Assembly (NCBI GenBank): GCA_963701065.1
Contig: OY969558.1
Span: 992,001 to 1,056,000 of the forward strand
Source of the DNA: Aquirickettsiella gammari
Lineage (GTDB): Bacteria > Pseudomonadota > Gammaproteobacteria > Diplorickettsiales > Diplorickettsiaceae
Direction: 5' to 3'
DNA length: 64,000 nt
Made by a program: the position numbers and the translations under genes. Every line of letters begins with the position of its first letter. The first letter of the stretch is position 1. Under the pieces are notes generated by a model that was given only the letters and a program-made list of their open reading frames with translations, did not search any database and was not told the origin of the DNA. Below, in pieces: positions 53,921 through 62,524 of this stretch.

Positions 53921-54586
53921 TTAGGCATTCAGCATCAGGGATAGTTCTTTAACTAAGCAATCGATGCCCATCGCAACTTCATTAATCGAATGAGCCAGCA
54001 TATAGGCAGGGGTGCTGACTAACTTATTGGCTTTATCGACAACGCAATGATCAGCCATACAAGGAATATGTTGAGCGCCTAATTTTTCTAATAGATCTGC
54101 AGTCGCTTTATCATTGCCAATGGTTATTTTTATTCCAGGCGCATAAAGCTTCGGGGCTAAAACAGGTGCGATGCAGATGAATCCAGCCGGTTTTTTTGCG
54201 TCTACTATTGCTTTGGCAAATTTAAAGACATCGGTTTGTAGCGTATAATTTTCTTTGTTTAAGCCGAAATTACATAAATTCAATGCCGCACCGAAACCAC
54301 CAGGGAAGATGATGCCGGTATATTCAGCAGGATTTGCTAAAGCAACATCTTTGATTTTTCCACGCGCAATGCGGGCAGATTCTTGCAGAACATTGCGCTT
54401 CGTATCTGCTAAGGTTTTACCATCGGCCATGTTGACGACGCGCGTTTGATTAATATTGGGAGCTAGGCACTGATAATGCAAACCAGCGCGGTCTAAAGCG
54501 AGTAAGGTAAGGACTGATTCGTGCACTTCACTGCCATCTAAGGCGCCACAGCCCGACAAAATTACCGCAATATTCTGTTTTTGCAT
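53921..54586 (-). CDS. elbB: ElbB/ES1-family DJ-1/PfpI-like protein (possible glyoxalase III)
   Basis: A 221-residue class I amidotransferase-like protein. The N-terminal ILSGCGALDGSEVHES and the nucleophile-elbow region GFICIAPVLAPKLY with its Cys match the ElbB family. E. coli ElbB was reported to have glyoxalase activity; its main role is not settled. It precedes trmB closely, so the two may share a transcript. It is divergent from arnT. Confidence 0.9.
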   Translation of the reverse strand: MQKQNIAVILSGCGALDGSEVHESVLTLLALDRAGLHYQCLAPNINQTRVVNMADGKTLADTKRNVLQESARIARGKIKDVALANPAEYTGIIFPGGFGAALNLCNFGLNKENYTLQTDVFKFAKAIVDAKKPAGFICIAPVLAPKLYAPGIKITIGNDKATADLLEKLGAQHIPCMADHCVVDKANKLVSTPAYMLAHSINEVAMGIDCLVKELSLMLNA

Positions 54587-54679
54587 TGCTTTTCCTCGCT
54601 AGAAACGTTATAAATTTGCCCTATTATTATGGTAATACGCTATTTTCTCAACCCCTATCCCAAATAGGCGACGATAAGT

Positions 54680-56428
54680 ATGTCGAGCATTCAAGATAAA
54701 TCCAGCAAAGGAAGTTGGTACTTTGACGTAATCTTACTGACAGTAGGAATCGCCTTGGTATTTGGCTTATTTTTAGGAACTAGGCCACTTAGTGTGCCCG
54801 ACGAGGCAAGATATGCTGAAATTCCAAGAGAAATGTTGGTTTTACATGATTTTGTAACCCCGCATCTTAATGGGGTTAAATATTTTGAAAAACCACCTTT
54901 ATTTTACTGGCTGCAAGCAGGCTCAATTAAACAATTGAACCCTATCATTGTACAAGCAGAAAGTACCTTAACTGAGACTAAAAAAGAGAGTTATGTCGGC
55001 TCTATCAGTGAATGGGCTGTTCGCTTGCCTAATGCGCTGGTTGCATTATTAGGTTGCCTATTAGTTTACGCAGCTGGGCGCTTGCTTTTTGAAAGGCGTG
55101 CCGGTCTATTAAGCGCCATCATTCTAGCCTCTAGCCTGCTGTATTTTGTTTTAGCGCGTATGGTAACACTCGATATGACCTTATCGTTTTGTTTATCAGC
55201 AAGTTTGCTTGCTTTTTTAGTGGCGATAAATGGCCCCCCGGGTTTAGGACGTCGATTTTTATTATATAGTGCATATAGTTTTTCAGCCCTGGCAGTACTC
55301 ACGAAAGGCTTAGTGGGGCTCTTATTTCCAACCATGATTATAGGGCTTTGGATTTTATTAACTAATCAATGGCGTTTACTGAAGCAATTGTATCTGCCAA
55401 GTGGCTTTTTATTATTTTTATTGATAGTGTTGCCTTGGCATATTTTGGTCCAGCTAAAAAATCCTGAGTTTTTCCAATTTTATTTTATTGAACAGCAATT
55501 TTTGCGTTATTCGACATTGATTGCGCAACGTTATGAACCAAACTGGTTTTTTATCCCTATTTTTATTGCCGGTTTTTTGCCATGGGTAGGTTTTTTAGTG
55601 CAAGCAATTTTTACCCACTTCCCGAGAAATTGGCAGCAATTTAAAGAAAAAAATAATTATATTTTTCTTTTACTCTGGGCGGGGTTAATTTTTATTTTCT
55701 TTTCGTTCTCCCAATCTAAATTAATTCCATATATTTTACCTATTTTTCCTGCCTTATCTTTATTAACAGGGCATTATTTTTCAACGCATTGGCAGCGAAG
55801 CTGGAATCTTAGATGGGGTTACCTGTCTATCCCTTTTATCTGGTTATGTTTAGGGATGATAGGCATCGTATCTTTGTCAAGTGATGCATCTACTCGTGTG
55901 GCTGAGATAGCAAGACCTTTTGTAATAATAGGATATAGTATCTTCTTACTAAACAGTGTAGTAGCGAGCCTCTATTCTATTTGGAATAAGCCTAAAATAG
56001 CATTTAGTGTATTGGCTTTAGGGAGTGTGATAAGCTTTGTTGTTTTTGCTATTAGTGTTCCTCCGTTAGATACCCGCTCTATAAAACCCCTAGTACAGGC
56101 TCTAAAGCCTTTATTGCGTCCCGAGGATAAAATAGTATCCTACCGTGATTATTATCAAGATTTACCTTTTTATTTAAATCGACGGGTATTAACGGTTAAT
56201 GTAAGTGGGGAGCTAAGTTTTGGTATGCAGCATCAGGATACTCGCGCTTGGATGTTACGCGATGCTCGTTTCTGGCCGATCTGGAATAGTACTCAGCAAG
56301 TTTATATGGTAACTACTATAGAAACCTATCAGCAGCTTAAAAAAACAAAAAATCTAGTTTATTTGATTGCAAAAACACCGCAAAATGTTTTATTAAGTAA
56401 TCATCCGTTATCGAAAAAAATAAACTAA
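54680..56428 (+). CDS. arnT: ArnT-like glycosyltransferase (4-amino-4-deoxy-L-arabinose transferase)
   Basis: A 582-residue PMT/ArnT-family membrane enzyme with about 12 segments. The first periplasmic loop has the catalytic acidic residues in VPDEARYAEI and the KYFEKPPLFYWLQA block. ArnT moves L-Ara4N from undecaprenyl phosphate to lipid A on the outer face of the inner membrane, which lowers negative charge and gives resistance to cationic peptides. An insert of roughly 30 residues rich in Thr and Glu follows KPPLFYWLQA. Only 36 bp separates it from arnC. The transferred sugar could differ from L-Ara4N. Confidence 0.85.
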   Translation: MSSIQDKSSKGSWYFDVILLTVGIALVFGLFLGTRPLSVPDEARYAEIPREMLVLHDFVTPHLNGVKYFEKPPLFYWLQAGSIKQLNPIIVQAESTLTETKKESYVGSISEWAVRLPNALVALLGCLLVYAAGRLLFERRAGLLSAIILASSLLYFVLARMVTLDMTLSFCLSASLLAFLVAINGPPGLGRRFLLYSAYSFSALAVLTKGLVGLLFPTMIIGLWILLTNQWRLLKQLYLPSGFLLFLLIVLPWHILVQLKNPEFFQFYFIEQQFLRYSTLIAQRYEPNWFFIPIFIAGFLPWVGFLVQAIFTHFPRNWQQFKEKNNYIFLLLWAGLIFIFFSFSQSKLIPYILPIFPALSLLTGHYFSTHWQRSWNLRWGYLSIPFIWLCLGMIGIVSLSSDASTRVAEIARPFVIIGYSIFLLNSVVASLYSIWNKPKIAFSVLALGSVISFVVFAISVPPLDTRSIKPLVQALKPLLRPEDKIVSYRDYYQDLPFYLNRRVLTVNVSGELSFGMQHQDTRAWMLRDARFWPIWNSTQQVYMVTTIETYQQLKKTKNLVYLIAKTPQNVLLSNHPLSKKIN

Positions 56429-56464
56429 TGAAATTACTAATGATTAAAAGAGGATCAACAAATA

Positions 56465-57418
56465 ATGAATAAGCCTTATCTCAGTGTGGTTATACCCGTT
56501 TATAATGAATCGGAAAACCTGGAACAACTCTACCAGCGTTTAATCGCAACCTTAGATAAAGGTAATAAGTCCTATGAGATTATCTTTATCAATGATGGTA
56601 GTCGGGATGATTCCTATGAACAATTAAATGCGTTACAAAAAAGACGGCCTAAACAGATTCGGGTTATTCATTTTAATGGTAATTTTGGCCAACATATGGC
56701 AGTAATGGCAGGTTTTGAGCGGGTAAAAGGGGAAGTTATTATCACTTTAGATGCCGATTTGCAAAATCCTCCAGAGGAAATTGCTAATTTATTGTGCTCT
56801 ATTGATGAAGGTCATGACTATGTGGGGGGGGTACGAAAAAATCGGCAGGATACTTTTTTCCGGCGTTACGCCTCTAAGCTAAATAATTGGTTGCGTTATA
56901 AAATAACTAAGATTCGTTTGAGCGATCAAGGCTGTATGTTAAGAGCCTATCGACGCTCGCTTATTGATTTAATGATATCGAGTAAAGAAACTTCTTTATT
57001 TATTCCTGCTCAGGCCTATAGTCTTTCTACCAATCCAACCGAAATTGAAGTGGCACATGATATACGCAGGGCAGGGGCATCTAAATACAATATCTATCGC
57101 TTATTACGACTTAATTTTGATTTAATGACCGGGTTTTCTTTACTCCCTTTACAGGTTTTTACGATGCTGGGATTATTAATTTCAGTCTTAAGTAGCTTTT
57201 TTGTCGTATATATGTTGCTACGTCGATTTGCTGTTGGGCCAGAAGCGGAAGGAGTTTTTACCTTGTTTGCAATTGTTTTTTTCTTAATGGGAATAGTATT
57301 AATGGGTTTGGGTATTATGGGAGAATATATCGGCCGTATTTATCAAGAGGTGCGGCATCGGCCACGTTATGTGATTAAGGAAGTTATTGATGTTGAGAAT
57401 CAAGGTAAGCCGTCATAA
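56465..57418 (+). CDS. arnC: ArnC-like undecaprenyl-phosphate 4-deoxy-4-formamido-L-arabinose transferase
   Basis: A 317-residue GT2 enzyme. The N-terminal SVVIPVYNESENL, the DADLQNPPEEI acidic motif and the QGCMLRAYRRSLID block match ArnC, and two membrane segments lie near 230-255 and 265-290. It loads the formylated aminoarabinose on the lipid carrier. Eight G in a row (56824-56831) encode the end of Val and two Gly (residues 120-122). Its stop overlaps the arnD start by one base (TAATG). Confidence 0.88.
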   Translation: MNKPYLSVVIPVYNESENLEQLYQRLIATLDKGNKSYEIIFINDGSRDDSYEQLNALQKRRPKQIRVIHFNGNFGQHMAVMAGFERVKGEVIITLDADLQNPPEEIANLLCSIDEGHDYVGGVRKNRQDTFFRRYASKLNNWLRYKITKIRLSDQGCMLRAYRRSLIDLMISSKETSLFIPAQAYSLSTNPTEIEVAHDIRRAGASKYNIYRLLRLNFDLMTGFSLLPLQVFTMLGLLISVLSSFFVVYMLLRRFAVGPEAEGVFTLFAIVFFLMGIVLMGLGIMGEYIGRIYQEVRHRPRYVIKEVIDVENQGKPS

Positions 57419-58332
57419 TGTTTTCGCCAAAAGCTAAAATAATCGCCATTAAAATTGATGTAGATACAGAACGAGGTACCCGTTTAGGCGTCCCTAATTT
57501 GTTAAAATTACTTAAAAACTTGGCGATCCCGGCTACTTTTTTGTTTTCTCTTGGGCCGGATAATACCGGACGTGCAATTAGGCGTATTTTTCGACCGGGA
57601 TTTCTGCGTAAGGTTTCACGTAGTAATGTATTAGCAATTTATGGCGTACGTACTTTATTAAATGGATTGCTCTGGCCAGGACCGCTTATTGGTAAACGTT
57701 GTGCTGCGATGATGCGTCAAACTGAAGAGGCAGGACATGAAGTTGGAATTCATTGCTATGACCATATTCGTTGGCAAGATAAGTTACATACGTGGCCAAA
57801 AGAAGAAGTATTTAAAGAATTTAAAAAAGCTTGTTTGGAGTTTCAGCGGATATTTTTACGCGCGCCACAAACAGCTGGTGCAGCAGGTTGGCAAGCGAAT
57901 GCCCATAGTTTAGCCGCCTATGATGCGGCGCATTTATTATATGCTAGCGATACACGGGGTATTTATCCTGCTTTTCCTAAAGTAAACGAAAAGATTTTTA
58001 AGACACTACAAATTCCAAGCAATTTACCTACACTGGATGAATTAATAGGTCGACCTGAATTTCCATTGGATAGACTTGACGAATATTATTTGAGTTTATT
58101 AAGAGATGATGTGGTTAATGTATTAACAATTCATGCTGAAATAGAAGGGATGAAGTATCTTCAATTTTTTGAGGGATTTCTTCGTAAATCAAAACAACAA
58201 GGGGTACAGTTTCAAAGCCTACAAAGTGTCGCGCGGCAAATTTTAGCGCATCCAAGAGAGATTCCTATTATCAATTTAACCCAAGCAAGTGTTGAGGGTC
58301 GTTCGGGAACACTAGCTGTTTTAAACGGCTAA
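57418..58332 (+). CDS. arnD: ArnD-like 4-deoxy-4-formamido-L-arabinose-phosphoundecaprenol deformylase
   Basis: A 304-residue polysaccharide-deacetylase-fold protein. The metal-site block KIDVDTERGTRLGVP near the N-terminus and the EVGIHCYDHIRWQ block supply the Asp and His ligands, and AAGWQAN and TIHAEIEG match ArnD closely. It removes the formyl group on the lipid carrier before ArnT acts. The start is coupled to arnC. The gene order T-C-D differs from the usual BCADTEF. Confidence 0.9.
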   Translation: MFSPKAKIIAIKIDVDTERGTRLGVPNLLKLLKNLAIPATFLFSLGPDNTGRAIRRIFRPGFLRKVSRSNVLAIYGVRTLLNGLLWPGPLIGKRCAAMMRQTEEAGHEVGIHCYDHIRWQDKLHTWPKEEVFKEFKKACLEFQRIFLRAPQTAGAAGWQANAHSLAAYDAAHLLYASDTRGIYPAFPKVNEKIFKTLQIPSNLPTLDELIGRPEFPLDRLDEYYLSLLRDDVVNVLTIHAEIEGMKYLQFFEGFLRKSKQQGVQFQSLQSVARQILAHPREIPIINLTQASVEGRSGTLAVLNG

Positions 58333-58368
58333 TATAACCGGAAGAATTTTATTGGATTCAATAGCAGA

Positions 58369-59085
58369 CTATAACCAAAAATGGTAAAAATATTCCATTT
58401 TTTCTTGCGTAAAACCGCAAGTTTCGTATAAATGTCGGGCTTTAACATTAGCTTTATGGGTGACAACTTGGCTGAAGGAATAATTTTGCGCGATACACCA
58501 GGCTAGCGCAGCATAGACTAAGCGCTTTCCTAGCCCCTGTCCTTGATAGTCGGGTGCCACACCAAGCAAGCTTAGATCGCCGCGCCTGCGCTTTTCATCA
58601 ATGCTCAGCATGCCGATGATAGTTTCTTGTTTTTTAATAACGAGTACTATTTTAGCGGCTACTTTTTGACAAGCGTTGTTAATCCAGGCTTTATAAAGCG
58701 TATTTGCTTGCTCAGTGCTTAGTTTCGGATCATTACTAAAGCGAGATAATTGCGCAATTTCAAGCGCAATACCTTCGAGTTCAGGACTTGCAATTTGCGC
58801 TGGGTAGATTTCTACGTCTGCATAAGGAAAGGCTAAGTTAAGCGATCTTAAGTCTAATAAATAGGTTATTTTTTTATCCGCTAAAAATCCATCACAGGCT
58901 AAGGCAGCTTGCTTGGCGGTATGATCGTGGCTATCTATAGCCCAATAGACTAATTTTACGCCCCTTTTTTTAAGGCTTTGCAAGCAATTACGCAGCTTTT
59001 CTTCATTAAGGCTAGGGCTTAGGATTTTAGCGACGGATATGCCGAGGATATCGCTATCCCAATCAAGTAGTTGAGTGTTGTTCAT
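58369..59085 (-). CDS. GNAT-family N-acetyltransferase, WecD-like
   Basis: A 238-residue protein. The C-terminal GNAT fold shows the acetyl-CoA loop GVAPDYQGQGLGKRL near 178-192 and the tail ARHLYETCGFTQEK. The N-terminus WDSDILGISVAKI resembles WecD, which acetylates an amino sugar nucleotide in enterobacterial common antigen synthesis. It lies between arnD and the arnA-like gene but on the opposite strand, so an amino-sugar substrate is plausible; it is not shown by the sequence. Confidence 0.75.
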   Translation of the reverse strand: MNNTQLLDWDSDILGISVAKILSPSLNEEKLRNCLQSLKKRGVKLVYWAIDSHDHTAKQAALACDGFLADKKITYLLDLRSLNLAFPYADVEIYPAQIASPELEGIALEIAQLSRFSNDPKLSTEQANTLYKAWINNACQKVAAKIVLVIKKQETIIGMLSIDEKRRRGDLSLLGVAPDYQGQGLGKRLVYAALAWCIAQNYSFSQVVTHKANVKARHLYETCGFTQEKMEYFYHFWL

Positions 59086-59243
59086 AAATTAAGTAGAGTA
59101 GGGCCTCGTTTTGTGGCAATTTTATAAAATAACATGTTGTGCTAGAACCTAAACGCACTAGTCTAACACTTAAAATTAACCAAGCTTCTTAATAAAGTGG
59201 TGGCGTTGAGTTCTTCGCTTATTCTTAAGCTGAGCAGTAAAGT

Positions 59244-60260
59244 ATGAGTTTAAAAATATTAATTCTAGGGGTCAATGGATTTATTGGTAGTAGTCTGTTG
59301 GAGCACTGTTTAGCAAAAACAGATTGGGATTTGCTCGGTTTGGATTTAACCGAAAATAAAATCAGTGAATTTCTCCATCATACACGCTTTCAATTTAAGC
59401 AAGGCGACATAAACCAAGAATTAAAATGGATAGAACAACAAATTCTAGCTTGTGACGTAATTTTACCTTTAGTGGCTATTGCGACACCGGCAAGTTATGT
59501 AAAAAACCCCTTAGGGATCTTTGAATTAGATTTTGAAGCTAATTTGCGGATTATTCGTTTATGTGTGAAGCATAAAAAGCGTGTTGTTTTTCCTTCTACT
59601 TCCGAAGTGTATGGAATGTGTAGCGATGAAGAATTTGATGAACAGACTAGTCATTTTGTATTAGGTCCTATTAATAAACCTCGCTGGATTTACTCTTGTA
59701 GTAAACAACTTTTAGACCGAGTTATTCATGCCTATGGTTTACGCAATGAATTGTCTTATACCCTGTTTAGACCTTTTAACTGGTTAGGCCCCAAGCTTGA
59801 TGACCCACACAATCCTAAACCGGGTAGTTCTCGTGTGGTGAGTCAATTTATCGGAAATATATTACGTGGTGAGGCTATTCAATTAGTCAATGGAGGTCAA
59901 CAACGACGTAGCTTTATTGATATAGATGATGGCATTACAGCGCTGATAAAGATAATTGCGAATGAGCAAGGCTGTGCTGATCAAGGTATTTTTAATATTG
60001 GTAATCCTAGTAATGACATTTCGATTCGTGAATTAGCCGAGTTGTTACTAGAACTGATAAAAACCTATCCTAATTATGCGAGCTATGCCGAAAAAACTAA
60101 ATTGCAGACAGTAAATTCCGATAATTATTATGGGAAAGGCTATCAAGATGTAGAACGTCGCAAGCCGTCAATTAAACGGGCCCAAGAATACCTAAATTGG
60201 CAGCCGCATATTAATATCAAGACTAGCCTGAAGAAGATTTTAGATTATTATTTAATGTAG
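59244..60260 (+). CDS. arnA: ArnA C-terminal-domain protein: UDP-glucuronic acid oxidative decarboxylase
   Basis: A 338-residue extended SDR protein matching the C-terminal half of ArnA. The NAD loop GVNGFIGSSLLEH, PSTSEVYGMCSDEEFDE, the YSCSKQLLDR Tyr/Lys block and FRPFNWLGP are nearly as in E. coli ArnA, and the tail has YYGKGYQDVERRKPSI. It makes UDP-4-keto-L-arabinose from UDP-GlcA. The N-terminal formyltransferase half of ArnA is absent here. The 3' end overlaps convergent lpxK by 38 bp. Confidence 0.88.
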   Translation: MSLKILILGVNGFIGSSLLEHCLAKTDWDLLGLDLTENKISEFLHHTRFQFKQGDINQELKWIEQQILACDVILPLVAIATPASYVKNPLGIFELDFEANLRIIRLCVKHKKRVVFPSTSEVYGMCSDEEFDEQTSHFVLGPINKPRWIYSCSKQLLDRVIHAYGLRNELSYTLFRPFNWLGPKLDDPHNPKPGSSRVVSQFIGNILRGEAIQLVNGGQQRRSFIDIDDGITALIKIIANEQGCADQGIFNIGNPSNDISIRELAELLLELIKTYPNYASYAEKTKLQTVNSDNYYGKGYQDVERRKPSIKRAQEYLNWQPHINIKTSLKKILDYYLM

Positions 60261-61215
60261 TGACTCGCTTGAGTACTGTGTTAAGAAGGTTTGTATCTAG
60301 CTCTGTTTTAGTATTTAAACACCAAAGTCTTGCATCAACAAAGCCCACACATTTAACGGCGTCTTTTTCAGTCATGATAATAATCGCATCACTACCATAG
60401 CTAAAATCGTGTGGTTTAAATAAATAATGATCGGGGAAAGGATGTTCAATTATCTTAAGATTGAGTTTACGTAAACTATTGAAGAATTGATCAGGATTCC
60501 CGATACCAGCTACCGCATGTAGTGTTTTTCCATGAAAATAGCCAAGTGTTTTTTTAATTTTAGGCTGAATAAGCTGATAAAAATGATCGGGGATTAAGGA
60601 TAGTTTAAATTCATGGCGCAAAGGATTTTCTTTACTGATGACAAAATCAACAGAATTTAAACGGGAAGTAGGCTCACGTAGTGGGCCTGCCGGTAAACAA
60701 AAATTATTTCCAAAACGCCGCTCCCCATCAACAACAATGATTTCAATATTTCGACCTAGACTTGAATGTTGTAAACCATCATCGCTGATCACAAGATTAC
60801 AATGGGCGCGCTTTAGTAAGGCCCTAACGCCGCGACTACGATTTGGGTCGATGACAGTTGGGCAATCCGTATGCCGAACAATCAACAAAGGCTCATCACC
60901 GACTTCACGCGCATTGCTATTTTGATGTACTTGGTAGGGGAAATGTTTAATTTTCCCACCATAACCACGACTGACAATACCAGGACGCCAGCCTTTTTCT
61001 TTTAAAAACCGCGCTAGCGCTATAACAACGGGAGTTTTACCTGTTCCTCCTACAGTAATATTGCCCACCACGATTACTGGGGCAGAAAAATAGTTTGTTT
61101 TTAGTAGATGCCATTGAAAGAGCTTACGGCGCAAAAAAATAAAAGCACAGTAAATCAATGATAGGGGCCAAATTAAATAGGCTAAAAAATTTTTTTTCTG
61201 CCAAATCTTTAACAT
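60223..61215 (-). CDS. lpxK: Tetraacyldisaccharide 4'-kinase
   Basis: A 330-residue kinase that phosphorylates the lipid A precursor at the 4' position on the inner membrane. An N-terminal membrane segment precedes the P-loop GNITVGGTGKTP (51-62). The block SRGYGG and the Asp/Glu regions with SDDGLQH are conserved. It is adjacent to the aminoarabinose gene and acts on the same lipid. Its ATG overlaps the stop of the small gene upstream. msbA, often beside lpxK, is not here. Confidence 0.95.
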   Translation of the reverse strand: MLKIWQKKNFLAYLIWPLSLIYCAFIFLRRKLFQWHLLKTNYFSAPVIVVGNITVGGTGKTPVVIALARFLKEKGWRPGIVSRGYGGKIKHFPYQVHQNSNAREVGDEPLLIVRHTDCPTVIDPNRSRGVRALLKRAHCNLVISDDGLQHSSLGRNIEIIVVDGERRFGNNFCLPAGPLREPTSRLNSVDFVISKENPLRHEFKLSLIPDHFYQLIQPKIKKTLGYFHGKTLHAVAGIGNPDQFFNSLRKLNLKIIEHPFPDHYLFKPHDFSYGSDAIIIMTEKDAVKCVGFVDARLWCLNTKTELDTNLLNTVLKRVTTLNNNLKSSSG

Positions 61216-61367
61216 TATTTTTTAGGTATTAATGAAGTATTAGCGCGTTTCTTTTTCAATAATCTAAATAATTTATAATGACGGATCAAAGGGGTTATAA
61301 GATTAATTAGTAGGATAATAGCGGTTGATACATAAGCTATCCATAAATAAGAACGGTAATCTCTCAT
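61215..61367 (-). CDS. 50-residue single-span membrane protein, CcmD-like
   Basis: The frame starts at ATG 61367 (AGGAAG 9 bases upstream) and ends at TAA that overlaps the lpxK start as TAATG. It encodes MRDYRSYLWIAYVSTAIILL and then a basic tail rich in Lys, Arg and Leu. One membrane segment followed by a positive tail, with an aromatic Tyr-Trp start, resembles heme exporter protein CcmD. No other ccm genes are in the window, so the identity is tentative; it could be an unrelated small membrane protein. It is sandwiched between pdxY (18 bp) and lpxK, probably one transcript. Confidence 0.6.
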   Translation of the reverse strand: MRDYRSYLWIAYVSTAIILLINLITPLIRHYKLFRLLKKKRANTSLIPKK

Positions 61368-61385
61368 TAATAAAACTTCCTGTTA

Positions 61386-62249
61386 TTATAACTTTTTTAG
61401 CATAACATAATCTGGAGCTGCTTGCTTATAGTCGTGAGCAAGAATATTTAATTCACGTTGTTTTGCTGTCTGGGTAGCTTCGATTATTTGGTGGGTTTTA
61501 TTTATTGCCAAAGTGAAGGCAATGACGGGATCTTGCGTCAATAAAAAATGGCCTAAATAAAGTGCTGAAAAAAGATCACCCGTGCCGTTGATCGTTAAAT
61601 TGGGTTTTACTTTCGGAGCGGATGCTAGCCATTGGCCCTCTGAGCTAGAAAGAAAGGCAATGGGTTCAAAGCGGTTTAATTCATTATTTTCTTTTAAGAG
61701 TAAGCTAGTCACGATGACAATACGAACTCCTTTGTGATGAAAAAAATCACTGGCCTGTTTTAATTCATTTAAATGATTAATTTTTCCGCCATATAAAAGC
61801 TCTGCTTCAAAATGATTCGGTGTGATAATAGTAGCAGTATCTAAACTGTGTTGGCGGAAAAAATCAGGAATATCTGCTTTAACGAAACAAGCTTTACTAT
61901 TAGGTGTCGCCATGACGGGATCACACAAATAGATTAGTTCAGGATTAAATTGTCTAAATTGTTGTACTGATTCAATAATAACCTTGCCAATGGCTTTATC
62001 GCCAATATAGCCCGATAAAATAGCTTGACATTGTTTTGCTAAACCTAAAGTAACTAAACCTTGAATGACAGCCCGAATATGTTCCGCACTAAATATATCA
62101 CCTTGCCAATGGCCATAGCCTGTATGGTTAGAAAACTGTACCGTATTAACGGGCCAGACCTCAAAACCCATCGATTGTAAAGGAAATGTGGCTGCTTTGT
62201 TCCCAACATAGCCATAACTGACGTGGGATTGTATTGATAAAATATTCAT
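61386..62249 (-). CDS. pdxY: Pyridoxal kinase PdxY
   Basis: A 287-residue ribokinase-fold enzyme that phosphorylates pyridoxal in the B6 salvage pathway. The N-terminal SIQSHVSYGYVGNKAATFPLQ block and the ATP/anion-hole region NGTGDLFSALYLGH near 220 match PdxY. The length agrees with E. coli PdxY (287). It leads the leftward unit pdxY-small gene-lpxK, downstream of tRNA-Arg. Confidence 0.94.
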   Translation of the reverse strand: MNILSIQSHVSYGYVGNKAATFPLQSMGFEVWPVNTVQFSNHTGYGHWQGDIFSAEHIRAVIQGLVTLGLAKQCQAILSGYIGDKAIGKVIIESVQQFRQFNPELIYLCDPVMATPNSKACFVKADIPDFFRQHSLDTATIITPNHFEAELLYGGKINHLNELKQASDFFHHKGVRIVIVTSLLLKENNELNRFEPIAFLSSSEGQWLASAPKVKPNLTINGTGDLFSALYLGHFLLTQDPVIAFTLAINKTHQIIEATQTAKQRELNILAHDYKQAAPDYVMLKKL

Positions 62250-62307
62250 GACGCCCCGCTTATGAAGTTTTTATCAGTTCTTATTACATTATAACAAGGA
62301 TGTGTAT

Positions 62308-62384
62308 TGGCGCCCCAGGCCGGATTCGAACCGGCGACCTGTCCCTTAGGAGGGGACCGCGCTATCCATCTGTGCCACCGGGGC
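62308..62384 (-). tRNA. tRNA-Arg (anticodon CCT)
   Basis: A 77-nt tRNA on the minus strand. The anticodon stem GTCCC/GGGAC holds the loop CTCCTAA, giving CCT, which reads AGG. The acceptor GCCCCGG pairs with CTGGGGC, and CCA is encoded. Confidence 0.95.
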
Positions 62385-62396
62385 TTTAGCGCGCTC

Positions 62397-62425
62397 ATTA
62401 TACCCTGACACTTTGTTAGATGTCC
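62397..62425 (-). promoter_or_regulatory. Promoter of tRNA-Arg(CCT)
   Basis: On the minus strand a perfect TATAAT (62397-62402) lies 12 bp before the tRNA, with GGACAT (62420-62425) 17 bp further up as a weak -35. The GAGCGCGC after the -10 box is a GC-rich discriminator like that of the tRNA-Leu promoter. Confidence 0.5.
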
Positions 62426-62524
62426 GCTATTTATCAGCAGTAAAAAGCGGTGGCGAGGGAGTGCAAAATTTGGCTAGTGGTGCCATAATGCGCTGCTAAG
62501 TAGTTGTTAAGGTTCGGCCGCGCT

